A DNA stretch of 64,000 nucleotides from CAVRXQ01 sp963849105. Its GTDB lineage: Bacteria; Actinomycetota; Acidimicrobiia; Acidimicrobiales; Bog-793. Every line of letters starts with the position of its first letter. Position 1 is the stretch's first letter. The notes below the pieces were generated by a model that did not search any database, was not told where the DNA came from, and saw only the letters and a program-made list of their open reading frames with translations. Location: positions 124,001-188,000 of the forward strand of contig CAWKGD010000001.1 in NCBI GenBank assembly GCA_963849105.1, given 5' to 3'. A program made the position numbers and the translations under genes. This document shows, piece by piece, positions 17,779 through 25,412 of the stretch.

Positions 17779-18702
17779 TTACCGGGGGCGGGCGCCCGGG
17801 ATCTCAACGATCGTCGCCGCGGCGACAAGACCGGAATCGATCGCCGATCTCGGCTCCGCGCCGTGCAGCCACGCAGCGAGGAAGGCGCCGGTGAACGCGT
17901 CCCCGGCCCCGGTGGTGTCGACGACGGCGGCGGCGTGCGGCGGGACGAGCACGGGAAGAGCGCCGCGTTCGACGAGGCAGACGCCGGCCGAACCGAGGGT
18001 GACGATCGACGTCGGGTAGCGCGGCGCCAGCGCCTCGCCGATCGCCTCCGGATCGGACGACCCGGTCAGCGCGTGCGCCTCGTCGCCGTTCGCGAACAAC
18101 ACGTCCGCTCCCTTCGTCGTGTCGAAGAACGCCTCGGCGCCCATCCGCCGGAGCGGCGCCGCCGACGAGCAGTCGACCGACCGGGACATCCCCGCCTCAC
18201 CGGCCCGGTCAAAGATCGCCTTTGCCACCGGACGGGTGGCTTTATCGATCACTTCGTAGCCAGAGACATGGAGGTGACCACGGGCGCCGAAGAGCTGCTC
18301 GGGGAGCGCCTCCGCGTCGAGTGACAGGTTCGCGCCACGGTCGGTGAGCATCGAGCGTCGACCTCCGGAACAGACGATGGAGACGACGGCCCCGGTGTGA
18401 GCTCCGTGGGCGACGCGCACCTGGGGTGAGACTCCGGCGCGCACGAGCGCCGCGACGAGCGAACGTCCGCGCTCATCGTCGCCGACCGCGCCGACGAGCG
18501 CTGCAGCGATGCCGCCTCGAGCAAGGAATACCGCAACATTCGACGCGGATCCTCCGGGCCCGGTCGTGATCTGCGCGGCGGTGTCGCTTTCTTCGGCGAA
18601 GTCCTCCTGCAAACGCACGACGAGGTCCGTCATCAGGTCGCCGACGACGACGGCGAAGGGCTGCTCTTGGCTGTCTTCCCGTAAGCATCGAGTCGTCGTC
18701 AC
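17779..18702 (-). CDS. psuK: PfkB-family kinase, probable pseudouridine kinase
   Basis: A 307-residue ribokinase-fold kinase with GPGGSASNVAVFLARGG near the N-terminus, a central NGDEAHALTG and the catalytic DTTGAGDAFTGAFLAAW near residue 270. Its GTG start at 18702 overlaps the psuG stop as GTGA, so the two are coupled. Pseudouridine kinase makes pseudouridine-5'-phosphate, which PsuG splits, and this pairing is the standard one. The PfkB fold alone would not give the substrate; the assignment rests on the psuG neighbour. The open frame extends far upstream through psuG but that part is not coding in this frame. Confidence 0.85.
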   Translation of the reverse strand: MTTTRCLREDSQEQPFAVVVGDLMTDLVVRLQEDFAEESDTAAQITTGPGGSASNVAVFLARGGIAAALVGAVGDDERGRSLVAALVRAGVSPQVRVAHGAHTGAVVSIVCSGGRRSMLTDRGANLSLDAEALPEQLFGARGHLHVSGYEVIDKATRPVAKAIFDRAGEAGMSRSVDCSSAAPLRRMGAEAFFDTTKGADVLFANGDEAHALTGSSDPEAIGEALAPRYPTSIVTLGSAGVCLVERGALPVLVPPHAAAVVDTTGAGDAFTGAFLAAWLHGAEPRSAIDSGLVAAATIVEIPGARPR

Positions 18703-19622
18703 CTCTTCGCGACCTCGATTGCCACCTCGCCGGCGAGACGAGCGTTCGCCCGCACGAGGGCGCGATTCGTCCGCACGCTCTCGCCCTTTGTGTACTCGGC
18801 GAAGCACGCGAGCAGGAAGGGCGTGACGTCCTTGCCCTGCACGCCTGCGGCCGCCGCGCGGGCTTCCGCGTCGGCGAGCGCCGCGGAGTGAACTTCGGCG
18901 GAGAGCGCGTCCGCCTCGGCAACGGGATTGGCGAGGACCATCGCCGCCGGGGAGAGCGTCCGGTGGGCGCGGAACGCCGTGGCCACATCTCCGGGGGAGT
19001 CGAGGCGCCAGCTGAGGCGGTGCGGCGTCGCCCGGACGTAGAAGCCCGGGAAGGCGTCGGTGCGATATCCAGCGACGGGAACCGAGAGCGTCTCGAGGCG
19101 TTCGAGGGTCGCCGAGACGTCGAGGATCGATTTCACGCCGGAGCAGACGACGAGCACCGACGTGTCGTGTAGCGCGTAGAGATCGGCGGATTCGTCGTAG
19201 GTGGCGCTCGCGCCCCGGTGGACGCCGCCGAGTCCTCCGGTCGCCATCACGACGACGCCCGCTCGCGCGGCGAGCGAGATCGTCGAGGCGACCGTCGTTG
19301 CGCCGTTGATGCCCTGGGCGATCGCCAACCCGAGATCGCGCGAGCTCAGCTTCGCGACCTTTGATGGTGCGGCCGCCAATTGCGCGACCTCGTCGCGGGA
19401 GAGTCCGACGACAGGGACACCGCCCAGGACGCCGATCGTCGCCGGCACAGCCCCGGTCGATGCGACGATCTCTTCGAGTTCCTGGGCGACCTCGAGGTTC
19501 TCCGGGCGCGGAAGACCATGCACGATCAGTGTCGTTTCCAGCGCAACGATTCCGCGGCCTTCGGCGAGCGCCGCCTGCACGGCATCCCCGACGCGGATCG
19601 AGCTTCTGCCCCGCTCTGACAT
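18699..19622 (-). CDS. psuG: Pseudouridine-5'-phosphate glycosidase
   Basis: A 307-residue enzyme that cleaves the C-C glycosidic bond of pseudouridine-5'-phosphate to uracil and ribose-5-phosphate. Recognisable segments are ALETTLIVHGLPRPENL near residue 27, PATIGVLGGVPVVGLS, KLSSRDLGLAIAQG, the active-site Lys region GATTVASTI and the C-terminal NPVAEADAL. Full length for the family. Uracil released here can go to Upp (55.4 kb) or to the reductive pyrimidine enzymes (39.6 kb). ATG start with a TACACT box 9 bases upstream and no Shine-Dalgarno; divergent from cdd across only 38 bases. Confidence 0.96.
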   Translation of the reverse strand: MSERGRSSIRVGDAVQAALAEGRGIVALETTLIVHGLPRPENLEVAQELEEIVASTGAVPATIGVLGGVPVVGLSRDEVAQLAAAPSKVAKLSSRDLGLAIAQGINGATTVASTISLAARAGVVVMATGGLGGVHRGASATYDESADLYALHDTSVLVVCSGVKSILDVSATLERLETLSVPVAGYRTDAFPGFYVRATPHRLSWRLDSPGDVATAFRAHRTLSPAAMVLANPVAEADALSAEVHSAALADAEARAAAAGVQGKDVTPFLLACFAEYTKGESVRTNRALVRANARLAGEVAIEVAKR

Positions 19623-19631
19623 GGGCGTCGA

Positions 19632-19637
19632 AGTGTA
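19632..19637 (-). promoter_or_regulatory. -10 box of a leaderless promoter for psuG
   Basis: TACACT on the minus strand, 9 bases before the ATG at 19622. A TACTGT that could serve cdd on the plus strand (19636-19641) overlaps it by two bases. Confidence 0.5.
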
Positions 19638-19660
19638 CTGTTCGCACGTTCCGGGGAGCT

Positions 19661-20086
19661 TTGGAGGTCGTCATCGAGATCGACTGGGGCCGTCTGCGCG
19701 CCGAAGCCGACCGGATGGTCGAACGTGCGTACGCGCCGTACTCGCGCTTTCGCGTCGGTGCCGCGGGGCAGGTGTCGGACGGACGCATCTTCAGCGGCTG
19801 CAACGTCGAAAATGCGTCGTACGGGTTGACGCTGTGTGCCGAGTGCGGGCTCGTCTCCGAGTTCGTCGCGAACTCGGGCAGCGCCCTCGTCGCTCTCAGC
19901 GTCAAGAGCAGCTACGGCGACTTCCTCACGCCGTGCGGGAGATGTCGCCAGCTCCTCGTCGAACATGGCACGGTCGGACTCGTCATCGACCAAGGGCCGG
20001 CGCGTCCGCCGAGACTCTTGAGTGAACTGCTTCCCGACCCGTTCACGAGTTCCGATATCCCGAACCCGGGGAATGGACCGACCTAG
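19661..20086 (+). CDS. cdd: Cytidine deaminase
   Basis: A homotetrameric-type cytidine deaminase of about 141 residues that turns (deoxy)cytidine into (deoxy)uridine. Motifs: YAPYSRFRVGAA near residue 25, the catalytic NVENASYGLTLCAE with the zinc Cys and general-base Glu, and the second zinc site TPCGRCRQLL. The start is uncertain. No ATG or GTG fits; the TTG at 19661 gives the normal N-terminal length. GGAGG at 19663-19667 lies 5 bases before an in-frame ATC (19673), so a non-standard start there is possible. Overlaps the next gene by 14 bases. Confidence 0.92.
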   Translation: MEVVIEIDWGRLRAEADRMVERAYAPYSRFRVGAAGQVSDGRIFSGCNVENASYGLTLCAECGLVSEFVANSGSALVALSVKSSYGDFLTPCGRCRQLLVEHGTVGLVIDQGPARPPRLLSELLPDPFTSSDIPNPGNGPT

Positions 20087-21374
20087 CCCGGGCGAGTTCA
20101 GCTTCGACGTCGTCGATCTCATCCGACAGAAGCGGGACGGCTCGACGCTTTCTGACGACGCGATCGACTGGCTGATCGACGCCTACGGCAAAGGCTCGAT
20201 CGCCGACGAGCAGATGTCGGCGCTGCTGATGGCGGTCTTCTTCCAAGGAATGACAAAAGAAGAGCTCGCGCAGTGGACCTCGGCGATGATCGCCTCGGGT
20301 GAGCGGATCGATCTCTCCTCGGTCTCTCGACCGACCGTCGACAAGCATTCGACGGGCGGTGTCGGCGACAAGGTCTCGCTGATCCTCGTCCCGCTCGTCG
20401 CGGCGTGCGGCGCCGCGGTGCCCCAGCTGTCGGGTCGCGGGCTCGGCCACACCGGCGGGACGCTCGACAAGCTCGAGGCGATTCCCGGGTTCCGTTCGGA
20501 CCTCACGACCGCCGAGCTCGTGGCGCAGCTCGAGACGGTCGGTTGCGCGATCTGTGCCGCGGGCACGGGTCTCGTACCTGCCGACCGCAAGATGTATGCG
20601 CTGAGAGACGTGACAGGCACCGTCGAGTCGATCCCGCTGATCTCGGCGTCGATCATGTCGAAAAAGATCGCCGAGGGTACGCATTCCCTCGTCCTCGACG
20701 TGAAGGTCGGCACCGGCGCGTTCATGGCCGACACCGAGCAGGCGACCGCGCTTGCCCAGGCGATGGTCGGGCTCGGTGAAGCCCACGGCCTCAATGTCAC
20801 CGCACTGCTCACGGCGATGGACACGCCGCTCGGCAACGCCGTCGGCAACGCGCTCGAGGTCGAAGAGTCGGTCGCGGTGCTCTCGGGCGGCGGGCCGAAC
20901 GACCTCGTCGAGGTGACCTTGGCGCTCGCAAAGGAGATGTTGGCGCTCGCCGGCATCGAGGGCACCGAACCGGCGCAGGTCCTGCGCGACGGCTTCGCGC
21001 TCGACCGGTATCGGGCGATGATCGCCGCACAGGGCGGCGACCCCGAGGCGCCGCTTCCCGTCGCGAAGCACAAGAAAGACGTCACCGCAGACCGTTCCGG
21101 CTACCTCGCGCGGCTCGACGCACGCGGTGTCGGCGTCGCGTCGTGGCGGCTCGGCGCCGGTCGGCAGCGCAAAGAAGACCCCGTCTCTCAGACGGCGGGC
21201 GTGATCTGTCTGGCGAAGCCCGGAGCTGCCGTCGAAGCCGGCGAGTCGCTCCTCGAGCTGCACGCCGACAGCGAGGACCGCTTTGGCCGGGCGCTCGCGG
21301 CGCTCGACGGCGCGATCGAAATAACCGACGAGCCACCCGATCCGTCGCCGATTGTGCTCGGGCGGATCGGCTGA
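20073..21374 (+). CDS. deoA: Thymidine / pyrimidine-nucleoside phosphorylase
   Basis: A 433-residue phosphorylase that splits thymidine, deoxyuridine or uridine with phosphate into base and (deoxy)ribose-1-phosphate. The family signature SGRGLGHTGGTLDKLEAIPG is at residue 130, with KHSTGGVGDKVSL before it, SIMSKKIAEG with the base-contacting Lys, and the C-terminal RLDARGVGVASWRLGAGR domain. The ATG at 20073 lies inside the end of cdd. An upstream in-frame ATG at 20022 would add 17 residues not seen in the family. The product sugar phosphate goes to the mutase at 36.9 kb and DeoC at 58.4 kb. Confidence 0.93.
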   Translation: MDRPSPGEFSFDVVDLIRQKRDGSTLSDDAIDWLIDAYGKGSIADEQMSALLMAVFFQGMTKEELAQWTSAMIASGERIDLSSVSRPTVDKHSTGGVGDKVSLILVPLVAACGAAVPQLSGRGLGHTGGTLDKLEAIPGFRSDLTTAELVAQLETVGCAICAAGTGLVPADRKMYALRDVTGTVESIPLISASIMSKKIAEGTHSLVLDVKVGTGAFMADTEQATALAQAMVGLGEAHGLNVTALLTAMDTPLGNAVGNALEVEESVAVLSGGGPNDLVEVTLALAKEMLALAGIEGTEPAQVLRDGFALDRYRAMIAAQGGDPEAPLPVAKHKKDVTADRSGYLARLDARGVGVASWRLGAGRQRKEDPVSQTAGVICLAKPGAAVEAGESLLELHADSEDRFGRALAALDGAIEITDEPPDPSPIVLGRIG

Positions 21375-21404
21375 CACGGCTTCGACGACTCGGCACCGTG
21401 CCGA

Positions 21405-21410
21405 TACCGT
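21405..21410 (+). promoter_or_regulatory. -10 box of a leaderless promoter for add
   Basis: TACCGT, 6 bases before the GTG at 21417, with no Shine-Dalgarno. TTCGAC 18 bases further upstream is a weak -35 candidate. Confidence 0.45.
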
Positions 21411-21416
21411 TGGGTC

Positions 21417-22532
21417 GTGCCCTCGAGGAGCCCTTCGTTCCCCGAAATCGTCGCGGCGCCGAAAGTGCTGCTGCACGACCATCTCGACGGCGGCCTGCGC
21501 CCGGAGACGATCGTCGAGCTCGCGTCGGAATTCGGCTACCGCGGCCTGCCAACGACCGACCCCGCCGAGCTCGGTCGGTACTTCGTTTCCGAGACCCCTC
21601 GCCGGGATCTCGTCAGATACCTCGAGAGCTTCACCCACACCGTCGGCGTGATGCAGCACAAAGAGGCACTCGAGCGCGTCGCCTTCGAGTGCGTTGAAGA
21701 CCTCTCCCTCGACGGCGTCGTCTACGCCGAGGTGCGTTTCGCCCCCGAACTCCACACCGAGGCGGGGCTCGAGCTCGACGAGGTGGTGGAGGCGGTGCTC
21801 TCCGGTTTCAACGTCGGAATGGCCGCGGCCGCCGCCGCCGGGAGGCCGATCGTCGTCAGGGCGCTGCTCTCGGCGATGCGCACCGCGGCCCGCTCGCTCG
21901 AGATCGCCGAGCTCGCCGTGCACTACCGCGACGTCGGGGTGTGCGGGTTCGACGTCGCCGGCGCGGAGGCCGGCTACCCGCCGACTCGGCACCTCGACGC
22001 GTTCCAGTTCGTCCAGCGCGAGAACTTCCACGCCACCCTGCACGCCGGCGAGGCGTTCGGGCTGCCGTCGATCTGGGAGGCGCTGCAGTACTGCAACGCC
22101 GAGCGCCTCGGCCACGGGGTCCGCATCGTCGACGACATCACGGTGGAAGCCGATGGTGTGACCCGGCTCGGGCGACTGGCGAGCTACGTGCGGGACCGTC
22201 GCGTCCCACTCGAGCTCTGCCCGACGTCGAACGTCCACACCGGGGTCGTCGCCTCGATCGCCGAGCACCCGATCGGCCTGCTCTTCAAGCTGCGCTTCCG
22301 CGTCACGGTGAACACCGACAACCGGCTGATGAGCGGGGTGACGCTCTCCTCAGAACTAGCAAAGGTCGCCGAGACCTTCGAGTGGGGCTGGTCGGATTTG
22401 TCGTGGCTGACGATCAACGCCATCAAGAGCGCCTTTTACCCTTTCGACGAGCGACTGAGATTGATCGACCAGAAGATCAAGCCCGGATTCGCCGCCCTCG
22501 CCGACGCGCCGCCGAGAAGCGTCGAGATCTAG
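21417..22532 (+). CDS. add: Adenosine deaminase
   Basis: A 371-residue zinc enzyme that converts (deoxy)adenosine to (deoxy)inosine, the substrate of purine nucleoside phosphorylase. Metal and catalytic motifs: KVLLHDHLDGG near residue 17, HAGEAFG with the catalytic Glu, RLGHGVRI, CPTSNVHTG and VTVNTDNRLMSG. The TDN in place of TDD is, to my knowledge, usual in actinobacterial Add. GTG start 42 bases after deoA with its own leaderless-type promoter. It is the last nucleoside gene before the accessory island. Confidence 0.94.
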   Translation: MPSRSPSFPEIVAAPKVLLHDHLDGGLRPETIVELASEFGYRGLPTTDPAELGRYFVSETPRRDLVRYLESFTHTVGVMQHKEALERVAFECVEDLSLDGVVYAEVRFAPELHTEAGLELDEVVEAVLSGFNVGMAAAAAAGRPIVVRALLSAMRTAARSLEIAELAVHYRDVGVCGFDVAGAEAGYPPTRHLDAFQFVQRENFHATLHAGEAFGLPSIWEALQYCNAERLGHGVRIVDDITVEADGVTRLGRLASYVRDRRVPLELCPTSNVHTGVVASIAEHPIGLLFKLRFRVTVNTDNRLMSGVTLSSELAKVAETFEWGWSDLSWLTINAIKSAFYPFDERLRLIDQKIKPGFAALADAPPRSVEI

Positions 22533-22886
22533 GAACCGATCCGTCAGCGTCCCGGCTCGCCGCATCGATGAGTGTCCACCGCCCGGCCCCAAAGCGTCGC
22601 AACTGATGACGGCGCTATCTACGTTCGAGCTCGCCGACGGGCGGCGCGCCGTGGTGCCTGCTTGAGACTTCTGACAGATGCGACGGTTGATTCGTAGCGT
22701 TTAGAGGTCCGAACGGGGTTTGCTCACGAAGTGCCTGCCCCGGATTCGTCCGGTTGGCTTTTGAACGAAGAGCGTCCCGTTCGGATCTTGCCGCGGCGTG
22801 GCTCGAAAGAGGAACACGCACGAACAATCTCAAGCAGGAGTGCCCTCCGCGGTTTCCCATCAGCTGAGACCACGGAGGAAGTGTCG
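22533..22886 (+). ncRNA. Non-coding left flank of an IS110 element; possible bridge RNA region
   Basis: 354 bases without a gene between add and the IS110-type transposase. The exact left end of the element cannot be seen, because IS110 elements lack terminal inverted repeats. Family knowledge: IS110-group elements carry their bridge (seek) RNA in the non-coding stretch before the recombinase gene. Here the stretch contains several short inverted repeats and ends in a stem-loop at 22844-22878. I cannot assign guide loops by eye, so the call is positional only. Confidence 0.3.
22844..22878 (+). promoter_or_regulatory. Stem-loop that sequesters the transposase ribosome-binding site
   Basis: CCTCCGCGGT (22844-22853) pairs with ACCACGGAGG (22869-22878), 9 of 10 positions, around a 15-base loop. 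The 3' arm contains the GGAGG that lies 8 bases before the transposase ATG at 22887, so folding would hide the ribosome-binding site. This could keep transposase low when read through from add, or be the last stem of a bridge RNA. Confidence 0.5.
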
Positions 22887-23917
22887 ATGACGGTGATCAT
22901 CGGAGTAGATCCGCACAAGGCAAGCCACACGGCCGTTGCCGTGAGCAGCAGGGAAGAAGAGCTGCCCGCACACAGGTCCGCGCCGGCGGCAGCCAGCTCG
23001 AGCATCTCGTCACTTGGGCCGAACCATTCCGAGAGCGCACGTGGGCGATCGAGTCGGCAGGAGGTCTCGGCTACCTCTTGTCCCAGCAGCTCGTCGCCGC
23101 CGGCGAGGAAGTGTTCGACGTGCCGGCGACGCTCGCCTCCAGGGTGCGCGTCCTCGCCACCGGTCGGTCGAACAAGAACGACCCGAACGACGCGCTCTCG
23201 ATCGCCGTCGCCGCGCTGCGCTCGAAAGATCTGCGCCGGGTCGAACCGGTCGGTCACGCTGAGGTGCTGCGCCTCCTCGCCAAGCGCAACAACGACATCG
23301 GAGATCAAAGGACCCGAGTCGTCTGCCGGCTTCACGCGATGCTCGCCGAGCTCTCCGGTGGTGGCATTGACAAGGAGATCTATGCCTCCGACGTCGACCG
23401 CTTCCTTTTGGAACACAAGGCCGAGACCCCGGTCGAACAGGTCCGCTTCGATCTCGTCGCAGAGCTCTTAGACGACATCCGTCGCCTCGATCAGCAGTTA
23501 AAGGTCTCGCACAAAAGGATCCGAGACGCCGTTAGAGCGTCTGGAACCTCGGTGACGGAGATCTATGGGATCGGACCGATCATCGCCGCGATGCTGATCG
23601 GCTACTCGGGCGACATCACGCGCTTTGCCAACCGCGACCACTACGCCTCTTACAACGGAACCTCCCCGGTCGAGTTCTCCTCTGGGGGTCGGGTCGTCCA
23701 CCGCGTCTCACAACGCGGCAACCGCAACTTGAATCATGCGCTCCATATGGCGGCGGTCTGTCAGCTCCGCCAAGTCCACTCCGAAGGCCGCGCTTATTTC
23801 GACCGGCGCGTCGCAGAAGGAAAGACGGGGAGGGAAGCGCTCCGGGCGTTGAAGCGCCACGTGAGCAACGCCGCCTATCGAAAGCTCGTCACCGACGCGA
23901 AGCGCTCGAAGAAATAG
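22887..23917 (+). pseudogene. IS110-family transposase (DEDD recombinase), frameshifted
   Basis: ATG 22887 with a good GGAGG starts the IS110 N-terminus, with IIGVDPHKASHTAVAV holding the first catalytic Asp. Around 22962-22976 the match leaves this frame and continues in another as VRAGGSQLEHLVTWAEPF, then WAIESAGGLGY (catalytic Glu), NKNDPNDA (two Asp), GIGPIIAAMLIGYSGDI and the C-terminal Tnp_20 part SSGGRVVHRVSQRGNRNLNH with its serine. So all catalytic residues exist but in two frames; one base is gained or two lost. I see no slippery heptamer at the join, so the gene is probably dead unless the base is a sequencing error. About 344 codons if repaired, normal for IS110. Confidence 0.85.
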
Positions 23918-24357
23918 TGGGTCCGGGAGGACAATAGGGAGCGACTCATAGCCAGCGCGGTCGGCTTTACATCCCTGAACACCGGCTCTTTGGCGAAGTC
24001 ACTCCCGAACCCAATGGAAGCCTACGCAGCCGCACCACTCGGTGGCGGCTCGGAGTCGCGCGTCCGGAACCGAGTCATAACGAGCTCTTGACACAAAGAG
24101 GATTCGTTCTGTGCGCAGATCCGCTCCAAAGTCGGCCCGGAAGCAGCGCACCGATTTGTGGCGAGAGGGGCCGGCGGAATTCTTCCGGACCACCCGCAGC
24201 CCTCGACCCTGACCCGAAGCGAACAAGCGGTCCGCCCCACTGGCCGTGTGGTGTGTTGCTCCGCTTCGCGCTCTCGGTGTCACCGACCCCGTCGCCATGC
24301 CAACAGCTCGCGGGTGACGCTGTGGGTGGATCGAGGACTACGCTGGTGGCCGCCGGT
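23918..24357. other. Gene-free stretch, right flank of the IS110 element
   Basis: 440 bases. The right end of the IS110 element must fall early in it, but the boundary is not visible. Open frames here on both strands lack family matches, ribosome-binding sites and a consistent codon pattern. I see no RNA gene or clear repeat. Confidence 0.5.
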
Positions 24358-25200
24358 TCAGGCGATCGGGCGCAGCCTGTCGAGCAGCTCGGTTTGAGAG
24401 TGGGCGCCGATTTTGCGGAAGATCGCCTTTAGGTGATTGCGGACGGTGTGCTCGCTCAAATAGAGCGTGCGCGCGATCGACGCGACGCGTCGGCCGTCGA
24501 GAAGCAGCGCAAGCACGTCGCGCTCACGTCGAGTGAGCGAATCTGGCCAAACGAACGGTTCGATGTCCACCGACGAATCTGAGAACCGCTCGCGCCGAGC
24601 CAACTGCTCGCCGTTTGGTGCCGTGCGTTGCATCGATGCCTCGTCATTGGAGCGGTCTGGTTCCGGGGTCAACAGGCAGACCGCGAAGCGTCCCCGGCCG
24701 GCACTCGGAAAGGCGCTGATTGTCATGCGAACCCGCACGCGACCGCGGTCCTGGGTGAGGAGCTCGAAGCGCGTCGAGGCTGCGCCGGACCCCTCGACCG
24801 ACAGCAACGACGCCATCGCTTCCAGCATGCGCAAGTACTTCAGTCGTTGGTCGCGTGGGACATAAGGAGGCGGGTCCGAGGTGTCGGCCGGCTGGCAGGC
24901 ATCCGCACCGACGAGATCGTCGAGGGCTGGGTTCGAATAGACGCGGTGCCCGGCGCCATTGACGACGAGGACGCCGTCGCTGAGGTCGTCGATGATCGTC
25001 TTTAGTGACTGGTCGAACCATGCCTGGGTTCTGCGCTGGCGCAGGCCCAAATCCGCAACCGCCCGCGCCGAGGTTTCGTCTGTTCGGTCCGCCGAACTCT
25101 CTGCTGTTCGCTGCAACGCTGACCTCTCACTCCTTCGTGACGAGTGAGGCACCCCCGTGCCGTTTGCGAAGCCCCTCTTCGTTACGTCTTGTCGGTCCAC
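24358..25200 (-). CDS. PAS-domain LuxR/NarL-type transcriptional regulator
   Basis: A 280-residue regulator. Residues 65-105 (LSDGVLVVNGAGHRVYSNPALDDLVG) and on to about 175 form a PAS sensor domain. Residues 218-275 are a LuxR helix-turn-helix: SLTRRERDVLALLLDG, then LYLSEHTVRNHLKAIFRKIG. There is no receiver domain, so it senses something directly rather than being phosphorylated. The first 50 residues are low-complexity and polar, and the GTG at 25200 may not be the real start. It lies downstream of and in line with a large secreted protein gene, but a terminator separates them. A perfect 14 bp palindrome 54 bases upstream is a possible self-operator. Confidence 0.85.
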   Translation of the reverse strand: MDRQDVTKRGFANGTGVPHSSRRSERSALQRTAESSADRTDETSARAVADLGLRQRRTQAWFDQSLKTIIDDLSDGVLVVNGAGHRVYSNPALDDLVGADACQPADTSDPPPYVPRDQRLKYLRMLEAMASLLSVEGSGAASTRFELLTQDRGRVRVRMTISAFPSAGRGRFAVCLLTPEPDRSNDEASMQRTAPNGEQLARRERFSDSSVDIEPFVWPDSLTRRERDVLALLLDGRRVASIARTLYLSEHTVRNHLKAIFRKIGAHSQTELLDRLRPIA

Positions 25201-25253
25201 TCTGGGCTATGCGTCTTTCGATTCAGCATGCTCGTCGCGCGTGTTGTTTGCAC

Positions 25254-25267
25254 CATCAACGTTGATG
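25254..25267. promoter_or_regulatory. 14 bp perfect palindrome upstream of the PAS-LuxR gene
   Basis: CATCAACGTTGATG, dyad-symmetric, between the regulator start (25200) and the terminator of the secreted-protein gene (25291-25329). Size and position fit an operator for a dimeric regulator, perhaps the LuxR protein itself. Confidence 0.4.
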
Positions 25268-25290
25268 AATTCATCTACCGAATGGTCAAG

Positions 25291-25329
25291 AAACCAAAAA
25301 GGAGGGGCCAATCTTGGCTGGCCCCTCCT
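25291..25329 (-). terminator. Intrinsic terminator of the four-repeat secreted protein gene
   Basis: AGGAGGGGCCA and TGGCCCCTCCT form a perfect 11 bp stem with an 8-base loop. Read on the minus strand it is followed by TTTTTGGTTT. It lies 83 bases after the stop at 25413 and isolates that gene from the regulator. The best classical terminator in the window. Confidence 0.85.
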
Positions 25330-25412
25330 CTCTGCTTTCGGCTACTTCCCTGCGCCGTGGAGACGGGGCGACCGGGGTCGCTCCGTCTCCAGCGGCACAA
25401 CTCGGGCGAGCC

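Noticed and set aside
18703..19905. Upstream extension of the pseudouridine kinase frame
   Set aside because: Translation there is arginine-rich noise across psuG; the GTGA overlap at 18699-18702 gives the true start.
20043..22268. Very long open frame antisense to deoA and add
   Set aside because: High-GC coding DNA leaves long open antisense frames. The product has no family look and both sense genes are unmistakable.
22300..22335. Asn in place of the second Asp of the adenosine deaminase TDD motif
   Set aside because: Other metal and catalytic motifs are intact, and TDN is, as far as I recall, the usual actinobacterial form.
22960..22980. Programmed frameshift in the IS110 transposase
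   Set aside because: No slippery heptamer or stimulatory structure seen, and IS110 elements are not known to need one.
24905..24940. GGGTTCGAAT stretch resembling a tRNA T-arm
   Set aside because: It lies inside the PAS-LuxR gene and no cloverleaf can be built around it. I found no tRNA in the window.
25261..25289. TTGACC upstream of the PAS-LuxR gene as a -35 box
   Set aside because: At 17-18 bases downstream there is no -10-like hexamer.
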